DNA of 64,000 nucleotides from Prevotella sp. (GTDB lineage Bacteria; Bacteroidota; Bacteroidia; Bacteroidales; Bacteroidaceae): assembly GCA_017402445.1 (NCBI GenBank), contig JAFPME010000007.1, positions 1-64,000 of the forward strand. Direction: 5' to 3'. Position numbers and translations under genes: made by a program. This document shows, piece after piece, positions 17,401-24,086 of this stretch (position 1 is its first letter; the number at the start of each line of letters is the position of its first letter). A model generated the notes under the pieces. It was not told the DNA's origin and made no database searches. It saw only the letters and a program-made list of their open reading frames with translations.

Positions 17401-18443
17401 ATACCTTCGGGACGGGCATCGGACTATCGTTGGTGCGCAGCCTTGTACAGCTGCATCACGGGAAGATTGACTGCCAGAGTCGTGAAGGCGAGGGCACAAC
17501 GTTCACCGTCACCCTGCCGATAGCGAAAGTGGCCTATGCCGAGAACGAAATCGACATAACTGCCGACAACAAGGCCATCGACAGCCAGCAGACCGAACAG
17601 ATGGAGGAACTGGTGACAATGAGCGCAGACAATGAGCAGGACAATGGCGACACCGTCACAGACAAAGACTACTCGATGCTGATTGTCGAGGACAATAGCG
17701 ATCTGCTGGAACTCATGCGGAAGCTCTTTGCGGAGCATTATCAAGTCTACACAGCGCGCAACGGTAAGCAGGCGCTGAACACAATCCACAAGCGCGACCT
17801 CGACATTATCATCACCGATGTCATGATGCCTGTCATGGACGGCATTGAGCTGACACGCAAGATTAAGGACTCCGAAGATTATGCCCAGCTGCCGGTCGTC
17901 ATGCTGACAGCCAAGACAACGGATGAAGACAAGAATGTGGGATATGAGATGGGGGCCGATGCCTACATCACGAAGCCGTTCCGAATGGGCGACCTGAAGC
18001 TGCGCATTGACAGCATCATCAGGAACCGGGAGCGCATACGCAGGAAATTCATGGCTCAGACCGACTTCAAGGTCGAGGAGCAGCACTATTCCTCGCCCGA
18101 CGAATTGTTTGTCCAGAAAGCCATCGAATGCGTTAAGCAGCATCTTGACAATTCGGATTATGACCGCGAGCAGTTCGCCTCCGACATGTGCGTATCCTCT
18201 TCTACCTTATATAATAAGCTGCGGGCACTCACTGGTCAGTCGGTCACAGGGTTCATCAATAGCATCAGGCTGAAAGAGGCGTGCCGCATCATGCGTCAAC
18301 GGCCTGACATCAAGATGACTGAGCTTTCCATGGAGGTGGGTTTCAACACGCCCAAGTATTTCACGAAGCTCTTCAAGAAAGAGTTTGAGATGCTGCCCAG
18401 CGAGTTCATCAGCAGCCTTGACAGTAGCAGGGAGGAAAGCTGA
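14427..18443 (+). CDS. Hybrid two-component system sensor/regulator (HTCS)
   Basis: 1338 residues. A signal peptide (to about residue 20) precedes two seven-bladed Reg_prop propellers (repeats such as MWIGTEQGLLRYDGYSF, IWIGTHNGLVRFD, LWIGSWENGIQRID). A Y_Y_Y domain (YRLEGYDEQWRHV) leads to one transmembrane helix near 783-803. The cytoplasm holds a histidine kinase with H824 in NITHELLTPL, an ATPase domain (NLLSNAVKYN; GTGIGLSLVR), a receiver with phospho-acceptor D1131 in ITDVMMPVMDG, and a C-terminal AraC-type helix-turn-helix. Such proteins sense an oligosaccharide in the periplasm and switch on the adjacent PUL. It is transcribed divergently from the PUL. The 37-bp repeats at 12061 and 14267 are its candidate targets. 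Confidence 0.95.
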   Translation: MKRSLLVLFMWGCSLLTIAQMRPLRMMSQIPLARALDARCLLFDSYGMMWIGTEQGLLRYDGYSFRNFRSDAYSPGILPNNYVRTLAEDHDKRIWIGTHNGLVRFDMRTGQFRTYQLEGEQRRDVNTLFISRNGTVWVGTSAGASRYDQEHDKFIHYQMPGGVMSFEEDKQGHIFIGMWENGLAQLDLKTGNLEQYPPLNTRNTVYSMLFDGRGRLWIGSWENGIQRIDNPSDVKHPTVWLFNDERDDFRTYYRLVEDQVSHTVWGCCMEGFTRIDMETDKVENHDGMLKFCNDIHADGQGNLWVLTRNDGIAHLSTLAAPFHYYNLPESGRQLLVSCTKSLFTADGRYFWIGLQPYGLARYDRQTNKTLYGHNIPGFGHMVGSDDVYLQSISSMVQVDKEIWMASSRGILIWQDGQPVEMLTFQNTPFLNLHSVNALMRQRSGVMWIGQASRVSVVTSKTQGKTLTMKDGDDDFSTCNVMSFAEDSKGRVWIATENEGIICVSGDARHPEQLHYRHYCPQNGKFPVDDATACYEDSHRRLWAISGSGGLFRYDETADSFVPVNFDYHIMGRSVYTIEEDTSGALWLTTEHALVCLTFDSKGNPVITSYGYEEGLDGMRFSPNSSCRYGKEVFIGSEKGFFAFTPGEKLAAIGAKNPQLVVTNLLIDDRPFEFIGAEQQQIILESTPFMAQKITIPSEVDKFTVEFSLLTYSHQEEILYQYRLEGYDEQWRHVSMPQHSVTFQNLPAGTYKLHLKAADNYGRWTELPYAIRIKILPPWYLTWWANLAYAVLLAGAVYVSIRWYKNYLKTKNRLAMAVVFTNITHELLTPLTIISASIDELRQKAPQFVDNYSLVQNNIQRLTRLLRQILEVRKSQAGQLKLLVARGDLSRFVANECENIRPMVGSKSGQLIVDCPKCGVDAWFDKDKIDKILYNLLSNAVKYNKEGGKVTVTLTTDRQQAVLKVSDEGIGISKDKMKHLYTRFLDGDYRRMNTFGTGIGLSLVRSLVQLHHGKIDCQSREGEGTTFTVTLPIAKVAYAENEIDITADNKAIDSQQTEQMEELVTMSADNEQDNGDTVTDKDYSMLIVEDNSDLLELMRKLFAEHYQVYTARNGKQALNTIHKRDLDIIITDVMMPVMDGIELTRKIKDSEDYAQLPVVMLTAKTTDEDKNVGYEMGADAYITKPFRMGDLKLRIDSIIRNRERIRRKFMAQTDFKVEEQHYSSPDELFVQKAIECVKQHLDNSDYDREQFASDMCVSSSTLYNKLRALTGQSVTGFINSIRLKEACRIMRQRPDIKMTELSMEVGFNTPKYFTKLFKKEFEMLPSEFISSLDSSREES

Positions 18444-19130
18444 TCTTTCTGATTTAGCGTGAGGTCGATGAAAGAAAAGTACCTGAATATTTGAGCGCTC
18501 CCGTCAAACGGGAAACGGCGTATGCTAAGGGCAATAAAAAACATGTTATTACTTGTGGGGTGGACTGTCGTAATAACAGGAAATAACGTCGTGATTGTAA
18601 ATATTTCATACCGAAAAAACGGGTACAGAAAAACTTTCATTCTACGAAGACGGAAGCACTCGTTTTGTTAAAAGATTCGGACAAAACATGAAGTTTTTTC
18701 TTTCCCTTTTTCAAAATGACCCATTTTACATCACGAAATGAGCCATTCTGTCTTCCAAAATGATTCATTCCGGCGAGCAAAACGGGCCATTTCCGATTGC
18801 AGAATGAATCATTTTGGAAGCTCGGAAAATGTAAAGAAAACACAAGTTGCTTTTCCTCAGTACTTTATAACTGTCTCAAAATTCGCGCGTACGCGTCCGT
18901 CTGCTTTTTATTTTGGAGACCGGCCTTATTTTCGTATAATAAATGTTATTTTGTAAGCATAATTCAGCGCTTCCCAATTATCACCTATAGAGGGAGAAAG
19001 CTAAGTTTCTACATCGCTTTCTTGTTACGAACTGGCGTTGAATTGACTGTCGCAGGGCGTTTTTGAGAGAAAATGTCGAAAAAATACAGGATTGAAAGCG
19101 CGTGGTGACAAGAAAACGTTTTTTTATTCG
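18444..19130. other. Long intergenic region between HTCS gene and greA
   Basis: Apart from the array at 18714-18814 I see no credible gene here. All six-frame runs are short, AT-rich and without a recognisable start region. No clear terminator for the HTCS gene was found. Confidence 0.6.
18714..18814. repeat. 22-bp-period palindromic array 1
   Basis: Five units start at 18714, 18736, 18758, 18780 and 18802, exactly 22 bp apart. Each has a 13-bp core AAATG-NNN-CATTY: centres acc, agc, att, ggc and aat, with arms AAATG/CATTT, AAATG/CATTC, AAATG/CATTC, AAACG/CATTT and GAATG/CATTT. Nine-base spacers vary completely. The arms are conserved and self-complementary while centres and spacers are not. 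It lies in the 825-base gap between the HTCS gene and greA. Short frames through it (periodic Asn-Asp-Ser-Phe/Lys-Trp-Val-Ile) are repeat artefacts. Confidence 0.85.
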
Positions 19131-19138
19131 TACCTTTG
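19131..19138 (+). promoter_or_regulatory. -7 box of greA
   Basis: TACCTTTG fits TAnnTTTG; a -33 box is not obvious. Transcription from here would give a leader of about 120 bases that contains two small hairpins: GCAGG/CCTGC at 19193-19206, and an 8-bp stem with a 3-base loop at 19220-19238 (CATTGTCA/TGACAATG). Confidence 0.6.
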
Positions 19139-19268
19139 CGCTCAGATTAAGATTGACCAAAGTACATTCAGTGACAATCTGTCTGGCATCTTGCAGGGGG
19201 GCCTGCATCTTTGCAGTTGCATTGTCATGCTGACAATGTACAGTAAAAAAACAAGAGGAAAAACAATT

Positions 19269-19739
19269 ATGGAATATATGTCTCAGGAAGGCTACGACAA
19301 ACTTGTAGCCGAACTGCATCAAATGGAGACGGTTGAGTTGCCGCAGGTTCGGGAGGCCATAGCAGAGGCGCGCGACAAGGGCGACCTGAGTGAGAACTTC
19401 GAGTATCACGCAGCCAAGCGTGAGCAGTCTCGCCTGCTGGGCCGAATACGTTTCAAACAGCGTGTGCTGGAGAATGCGCGCGTCATCGACATGTCGATGC
19501 TTCATGGTGACGGTGTGCAGTTGCTGAGCAAGGTTGAGATGACGAATCTCACCAACAACAGTCGCATGGCTTACACGATTGTCAGTCCGCACGAGGCTAA
19601 TATCCGTGAGCGGAAGATTTCCATCAAATCGCCCATTGCTCAGGCTCTGTTGGGCAAGAAGGTGGGCGACGTGGTCGAGGCCCGTGTTCCTGCAGGCGTT
19701 CTTCGTCTTCGCATCGACGGCATTTCGTTGTCTTCTTGA
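19269..19739 (+). CDS. greA: Transcription elongation factor GreA
   Basis: 156 residues. The N-terminal antiparallel coiled coil carries the acidic tip ARDKGDLSENFEYHAAK that enters the polymerase secondary channel and stimulates cleavage of backtracked RNA. The C-terminal FKBP-like domain ends with SPIAQALLGKKVGDVVEARV. The ATG at 19269 (MEYMSQEGYDKL) is the standard start; the upstream extension has no homology. It is a stand-alone gene with a structured leader and converges on the membrane-protein gene ending at 19761. Confidence 0.96.
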   Translation: MEYMSQEGYDKLVAELHQMETVELPQVREAIAEARDKGDLSENFEYHAAKREQSRLLGRIRFKQRVLENARVIDMSMLHGDGVQLLSKVEMTNLTNNSRMAYTIVSPHEANIRERKISIKSPIAQALLGKKVGDVVEARVPAGVLRLRIDGISLSS

Positions 19740-19760
19740 CTCCGTCCTGTTCTTTCTTGC

Positions 19761-20816
19761 TTATTTTGCGTCGTAGAGCCTTCCGCCTATGGTGTATGAG
19801 AGTGTAAGGCACTGCCTGAAGCTCAGTCCTCCATCCGTGAGGTTGAACTTCATGCCCGCTTTGACCGAGAGCTGTTTGTCTTTCAGAATCTCGTAGTTGA
19901 TGTCGGTGTGGCTGTACCAGGGCGACTGTGTGAACGTCTCGCCGAGATAGTATTTTCCAAAGGCTTGGTTCCCGAAGTGTTGCTGTCGTTCGCCAGCATA
20001 GAATGTCTGGAGCAGCGACAGTCGTTTCCATTGCGCGTAGACATCGGCGACGAACCCAATAGGCAGGTGCCATTTCCGGTTGATTTCACCACGGTCTCTG
20101 TCTGCTGCCATCAAGACACCGGCCCGGATGTCGAGTTTGTCGAATATTCCCACCTGTTCCTTCTCTATTCCTGCGTACGCGTGTGCGGTGAGGTAGTCGT
20201 GTATGAACTCGTTCTCGTCGAAGACCTTTCGCAGGGCGTAGTGATAGAGATAGCCCTCAGCTCCCCATTGTAGGATTCCATGCCGGAATCTGGTGTTCAG
20301 TCCGACCATGAACTGCTCGCGCACGTCGTCCTGTTGCAGTCCGATCCAGTCGAGAAACATTTCAAGGTGACCGTTGTCGTTGGTGTAGAGGAAGTCGAAT
20401 CCTCCTATTTCGGGCTTGTAGTAGCGCACGGAATCGCAGATGATGTAGTCCGACATCTGTTCCTTCATCATTCTTCTGGGAAACGAGCCGAAAATGAACC
20501 GCAGGTCCTTGTGGTCGTATTTGTAGTAGAGGAAGGGCTTCCCTTTCGAGACGATGTCCTTTGTTCCCGGTTCGGTCAGTGCGGCATAGCTTGCGTTGAC
20601 GGAGTGCCGTTCGTTTTTCGACGTGACAGACAACTGCGGAGCCACCCAGAGTCCGAAGTGTGTCATGTCCTTTCGGTATGTATTGTCGCCTTCGGTGTTG
20701 TCGAAGAACCCGTAGCTGTCAATCTGCCAGTCCAGCTTCTGTGCGTGCACTTGCTGTGTCGTGCCAACCGTCATCGTGAGGGCAGCCACGAACCAAATTC
20801 TTGTTTTTGAAATCAT
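19761..20816 (-). CDS. Putative outer-membrane beta-barrel protein, function unknown
   Basis: 351 residues from the ATG at 20816 (MISKTRIWFVAALTMTVGTT), or 354 from 20825; the first leaves about ten bases between the expected transcript start and the ATG. There is a signal peptide ending near VHAQ. The mature protein is rich in alternating aromatic/hydrophobic strands (LRFIFGSFPRRM; GHLEMFLDWIGLQQDD; GILQWGAEGYLYHYAL; KLDIRAGVLMAAD) and ends with a strand-like segment (LTLSYTIGGRLYDAK). This is typical of outer-membrane barrels. I do not recognise the family. The gene stands alone, convergent with greA. Confidence 0.75.
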   Translation of the reverse strand: MISKTRIWFVAALTMTVGTTQQVHAQKLDWQIDSYGFFDNTEGDNTYRKDMTHFGLWVAPQLSVTSKNERHSVNASYAALTEPGTKDIVSKGKPFLYYKYDHKDLRFIFGSFPRRMMKEQMSDYIICDSVRYYKPEIGGFDFLYTNDNGHLEMFLDWIGLQQDDVREQFMVGLNTRFRHGILQWGAEGYLYHYALRKVFDENEFIHDYLTAHAYAGIEKEQVGIFDKLDIRAGVLMAADRDRGEINRKWHLPIGFVADVYAQWKRLSLLQTFYAGERQQHFGNQAFGKYYLGETFTQSPWYSHTDINYEILKDKQLSVKAGMKFNLTDGGLSFRQCLTLSYTIGGRLYDAK

Positions 20817-20832
20817 TTCTCTCATTGATTTG

Positions 20833-20840
20833 CAAAGATA
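20833..20840 (-). promoter_or_regulatory. -7 box of the outer-membrane protein gene
   Basis: TATCTTTG on the minus strand 17 bases before the ATG at 20816; no clear -33 box. Confidence 0.5.
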
Positions 20841-20891
20841 CTATTTTATTTGTTAATGCAGGCTTTTTCCGGCAAAAAAGCGCTTCTGCTT

Positions 20892-21032
20892 TCAATAATT
20901 GGCTTTGCTAATAGGCCCTGACTCCAAATCCATGCCCGAGGAGCCGCTGCTGGATGAATTGCGGTAGGTGCGCCACTCAATATCGCTCATGTCGTAGCCC
21001 AGGCTGGAGAGATTCTTGTTCATCTGACTCAT
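20892..21032 (-). pseudogene. 46-codon ORF, possible decayed gene end
   Basis: A reading frame too short for routine calling encodes 46 residues (MSQMNKNLSSLGYDMSDIEW, then RTYRNSSSSGSSGMDLESG to the stop). The frame stays open for 14 codons upstream of the ATG without another start. Its composition looks like the polar tail of a real protein rather than random sequence. It lies in a 316-base gap, and its upstream side is occupied by the regulatory element of the gene at 21157. Either a remnant of a longer gene or a small protein; I cannot decide. Confidence 0.35.
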
Positions 21033-21056
21033 GACGTGGGCCGCAGAGAGGTTATG

Positions 21057-21122
21057 TAGGGAAATCCCTATGCTAAATTAGGGAAAAACTTCTTGGCAGT
21101 CCGCATTTTTTCATTAACTTTG
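21057..21122 (+). promoter_or_regulatory. Regulated promoter with TAGGGAAATCCCTA element
   Basis: TAGGGAAATCCCTATGC occupies 21057-21073. After 18 bases comes CTTG (21092-21095, -33), then 19 bases, then TAACTTTG (21115-21122, -7). The same 17-mer with the same 18-base spacing occurs before the gene at 55108. The 14-bp core has inverted TAGGGA/TCCCTA arms, as expected for a dimeric activator or repressor site. Confidence 0.75.
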
Positions 21123-21156
21123 CATCGAAATCTCTAATCATCCAAAAATCGTTGAT

Positions 21157-21975
21157 ATGAAGAAGGTAGCAATTCTTGCAGTTGGAGCAGCGCTGCTGAT
21201 GAGCAGCTGTGGTTCTTACATGGCTTCAGGTGCCTATACAGGTTCGTCATTGGGCTCAATTCTCGGCTCTGCCATCGGCGGATTGACAAATGGGCCGCGC
21301 GGCAGTGACTGGGGGTCTATAATCGGTATGGCCGGTGGAGCCGTTGTGGGTGGAGCTATTGGTAATGCTGTCGACAAAGCTCAGCAGGAACGCTTGGCTG
21401 AGCGTTACGAGCGGATGCCTGTCACTGAGGAGACGCGCCAGAGTGGTTACAGCAACCGACAGCAGGCCACGCAAGGCTACGACAGCGGTTTCAGTCCAGA
21501 CAATCTGGGCGACGATCGTATAGAATTCGACGCGGCGCCTCCAGCATCATCGGCAATGGGTTCTTCCGCTCCGAGTGTATCGAGCCGTAGTCTGTCTTCT
21601 GGTATAGCTTCTGTTCCCTCTCATGGTGCGAAGCTTGTTATCTCGAACGTGGTGTACAACGACCAGAACGGTGACGACGTGCTGAAGGCCGGTGAGGTAA
21701 ATAAGATTTCTTTCGACTTGAAGAACATGTCCTCGCAGACCATCTACAATGTACAACCGCAAGTTTTGGAGACCACAGGCAACCGTCATGTGCTGGTCTC
21801 TCCGTCCATTCTCGTTGAAAGCATCGCTCCGGGCAGCGGCATCCGCTACACGGCTACCGTTGTGGGTGATCGCAGTCTCCGCAAAGGCATAGCTTGTTTT
21901 GAAATCAGTGCGACGGCAGCCAACGGACTGTCAGCTGTTCCTGAGAGCATTGAGTTGACGACGTCTCGTCGTTAG
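21157..21975 (+). CDS. Glycine-zipper lipoprotein
   Basis: 272 residues with a lipoprotein signal (MKKVAILAVGAALLMSSC, Cys18). Residues about 25-75 are a Gly/Ser/Ala-rich zipper (GSILGSAIGGLTNG; IIGMAGGAVVGGAIGNAV) of the kind seen in envelope lipoproteins such as the SlyB/17-kDa antigen group. A Ser/Gln-rich linker follows, then an Ig-like domain (AKLVISNVVYNDQNGDDVLK; GEVNKISFDLKNMSSQTIYN) that resembles surface-exposed beta-sandwiches. Function unknown; an envelope role is inferred. Its promoter carries the TAGGGAAATCCCTA element shared with the gene at 55108. Confidence 0.8.
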   Translation: MKKVAILAVGAALLMSSCGSYMASGAYTGSSLGSILGSAIGGLTNGPRGSDWGSIIGMAGGAVVGGAIGNAVDKAQQERLAERYERMPVTEETRQSGYSNRQQATQGYDSGFSPDNLGDDRIEFDAAPPASSAMGSSAPSVSSRSLSSGIASVPSHGAKLVISNVVYNDQNGDDVLKAGEVNKISFDLKNMSSQTIYNVQPQVLETTGNRHVLVSPSILVESIAPGSGIRYTATVVGDRSLRKGIACFEISATAANGLSAVPESIELTTSRR

Positions 21976-21985
21976 CAGGACATTG

Positions 21986-22576
21986 CTAACGGCTGGGCCT
22001 CACTATGGTACCAACAGCGGCGGGCGCGTGTCTCGCCGCTTTTTCTTTTCCCGTAGGTGCAATGGGCTGCATTTCGAACTTGGGTCGCTGTTGCAGCATT
22101 TCCGAAATGGTTTCTTCTTTCGTGTCGGTCTGTTTGTCTGTGCGCAAGATGGCAGTGGAGTGGGGGACTGGCTGCTTGCTGTCGGGCTTGTGGACAGACA
22201 CTTCAACGTCGACTACGCCAGCAGCGATCATGTCCAGCTCCTTTGCAGCGCGCCACGAAAGGTCCACGACGCGACCTCTTCCGAAGGGGCCTCTGTCGGT
22301 CACTTTCACGATGACGCTTTTCCCGTTCCTTTTGTTGACGACCTTCAGCAGTGTGCCGAAGGGATGTTTCTTGTGTGCACAGTACAGGCTGTCGTTGTGG
22401 TAGCGCAGCCCGCTGCTCATCTTTCTGCCCTGCATGCGTTTTGAATAGAACGATGCCTTTCCCCTTTCTTGTGCCTCGGTCGGAATTGACAGTGAGAGCA
22501 GAACGAAAACAAAAAGGCAGCGGATGACACCGATGATGTCAACCCTGCCTTTGTTGTTTGATTGGTTATTGTTCAA
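21986..22576 (-). CDS. rlpA: RlpA-like septal/lytic transglycosylase domain protein
   Basis: 196 residues, N-terminal membrane/signal segment (CLFVFVLLSLSIPTEA). The double-psi beta-barrel of RlpA follows (GKASFYSKRMQGRKMSSGLRY in two parts; CAHKKHPFGTLLKVVNKRNG; VIVKVTDRGPFGRGRVVDLS), with the His and Asp positions used by lytic RlpA proteins present. There is no C-terminal SPOR domain, unlike the gammaproteobacterial form; the tail is basic and Pro-rich. It probably cleaves or binds peptidoglycan. It lies 34 bases downstream of gdhA on the same strand, with no promoter visible in the gap, so read-through from gdhA is likely. Confidence 0.88.
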   Translation of the reverse strand: MNNNQSNNKGRVDIIGVIRCLFVFVLLSLSIPTEAQERGKASFYSKRMQGRKMSSGLRYHNDSLYCAHKKHPFGTLLKVVNKRNGKSVIVKVTDRGPFGRGRVVDLSWRAAKELDMIAAGVVDVEVSVHKPDSKQPVPHSTAILRTDKQTDTKEETISEMLQQRPKFEMQPIAPTGKEKAARHAPAAVGTIVRPSR

Positions 22577-22610
22577 TATTGTGTTCTCTAATGCCAGTCG
22601 TAGGGTGGCT

Positions 22611-23948
22611 TTACACGATGCCCTGAGCCATCATGGCATTTGCCACTTTCATGAATCCGGCTATGTTAGCGCCTTTCACGTAGTTGATGTAACCCTCTTC
22701 CTGACCGTATTTCATGCACTGGGCATGTATGCCCGCCATGATGGTGTGCAGTTTTTGGTCCACTTCCTCAGCGCTCCAGCCCATGCGCATGGAGTTCTGT
22801 GTCATTTCCAGACCCGAAGTTGCCACGCCACCGGCATTCACTGCCTTACCCGGTGCGAAGAGTTGTTTGGCAGCAATGAATTTGTCGACAGCCTCTGCGG
22901 TGCATCCCATGTTCGATACTTCTGCTACGCAGAGCGGCTTATTAGCCAGGATGGCATCAGCGTCAGCACCGTTGAGCTCGTTCTGTGTGGCACAGGGCAG
23001 ATAGATGTCGGCCTTGACTTCCCATGGCTTCTTTCCTGGGAAGAACTTGCTGCCGGGGAATTCTTCTTCATAAGGCGAGCAGATGTCGTTTCCGCTGGCA
23101 CGCAGTTCCAGCATGTATTCAATCTTCTCTGCATCAAGTCCGGCCTCGTCGAGGATGTATCCGTCAGGTCCTGAGATGGTGATAACTTTCGCTCCGAGTT
23201 CCGTTGCCTTCTTGGCAGCACCCCAGGCCACGTTTCCGAAGCCTGACAGGGCAATCGTCTTTCCCTTGATGTCGAAGCCGGCTGTCTCCAGCATGTGGTG
23301 TACAAAGTAGAGAGCACCGTAGCCCGTAGCCTCCGGACGCAGGATAGAACCGCCCCATTCGAGGCCTTTTCCTGTAAGCGTAGCCCCATGGAACTGTCCG
23401 GTGATGCGCTTGTACTGTCCGAAGAGATAGCCAATTTCGCGTCCGCCTACGCCGATGTCGCCAGCAGGAACGTCCATATCGGGACCAATCACCTTATAGA
23501 GTTCGGTCATGAACGACTGACAGAACCGCATGATCTCAGCGTCGCTCTTACCACGGGGGGCGAAGTCGGAACCTCCCTTGCCGCCACCCATGGGCAGTGT
23601 GGTCAGTGCGTTCTTGAATGTCTGCTCGAATCCGAGGAACTTCAGAATGGAGAGGTTCACGGACGGGTGGAATCTCAGTCCGCCTTTGTACGGGCCGATG
23701 GCGCTGTTGAACTGTACGCGGTATCCGATGTTGACCTGTACCTCGCCTTTGTCGTCCACCCAAGGCACGCGGAAGGTCGTGATGCGCTCTGGTTCGACGA
23801 TTCGCTCCACGATTTTAGCTTTCTCGAATTCCGGATGCTGGTTGTACACATCCTGAATAGAGGTAAGCACTTCTCTCACGGCCTGCAGGAACTCGGCCTC
23901 TCCTGGATGCTTCTGCTCCAGATTCTGCATGATTTTCTCAACGTTCAT
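22611..23948 (-). CDS. gdhA: NADP-specific glutamate dehydrogenase
   Basis: 445 residues, the length of the hexameric NADP-dependent enzymes. Substrate-binding and catalytic segments are visible: GPYKGGLRFHPSVN, LPMGGGKGGSDFAPRGKSD (catalytic Lys), and PAGDIGVGGREIGYLFGQYK. The Rossmann motif is IALSGFGNVAWGAA. The enzyme makes glutamate from 2-oxoglutarate and ammonia, the main ammonia assimilation route in many gut Bacteroidales. A strong promoter sits at 23998-24029. Confidence 0.97.
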   Translation of the reverse strand: MNVEKIMQNLEQKHPGEAEFLQAVREVLTSIQDVYNQHPEFEKAKIVERIVEPERITTFRVPWVDDKGEVQVNIGYRVQFNSAIGPYKGGLRFHPSVNLSILKFLGFEQTFKNALTTLPMGGGKGGSDFAPRGKSDAEIMRFCQSFMTELYKVIGPDMDVPAGDIGVGGREIGYLFGQYKRITGQFHGATLTGKGLEWGGSILRPEATGYGALYFVHHMLETAGFDIKGKTIALSGFGNVAWGAAKKATELGAKVITISGPDGYILDEAGLDAEKIEYMLELRASGNDICSPYEEEFPGSKFFPGKKPWEVKADIYLPCATQNELNGADADAILANKPLCVAEVSNMGCTAEAVDKFIAAKQLFAPGKAVNAGGVATSGLEMTQNSMRMGWSAEEVDQKLHTIMAGIHAQCMKYGQEEGYINYVKGANIAGFMKVANAMMAQGIV

Positions 23949-23997
23949 AAATTAGATTATTTTTAGTTAAACTTACATAGTGTCATGTTTGATAGGG

Positions 23998-24029
23998 CAA
24001 ATATATGACTTTTCGGCCAAACTGCCAAA
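23998..24029 (-). promoter_or_regulatory. Promoter of gdhA
   Basis: On the minus strand TTTG (24026-24029), 20 bases, TATATTTG (23998-24005): a full Bacteroidetes consensus promoter about 50 bases before the ATG. Confidence 0.8.
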
Positions 24030-24086
24030 TAAAAAGAGGAAAATTTTCTGATTGTTACTTACTTTTTGCATAATGGTGTGGCCATG

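Noticed and set aside
18637..18956. Short ORFs over the first 22-bp array
   Set aside because: Their Asn-Asp-Ser-Phe and Lys-Trp-Val-Ile repeats arise because the 22-bp repeat is read in successive frames; no start region or family supports a protein.
18981..19592. Minus-strand ORF over greA and its leader
   Set aside because: It covers GreA in antisense and includes the greA promoter; no homology.
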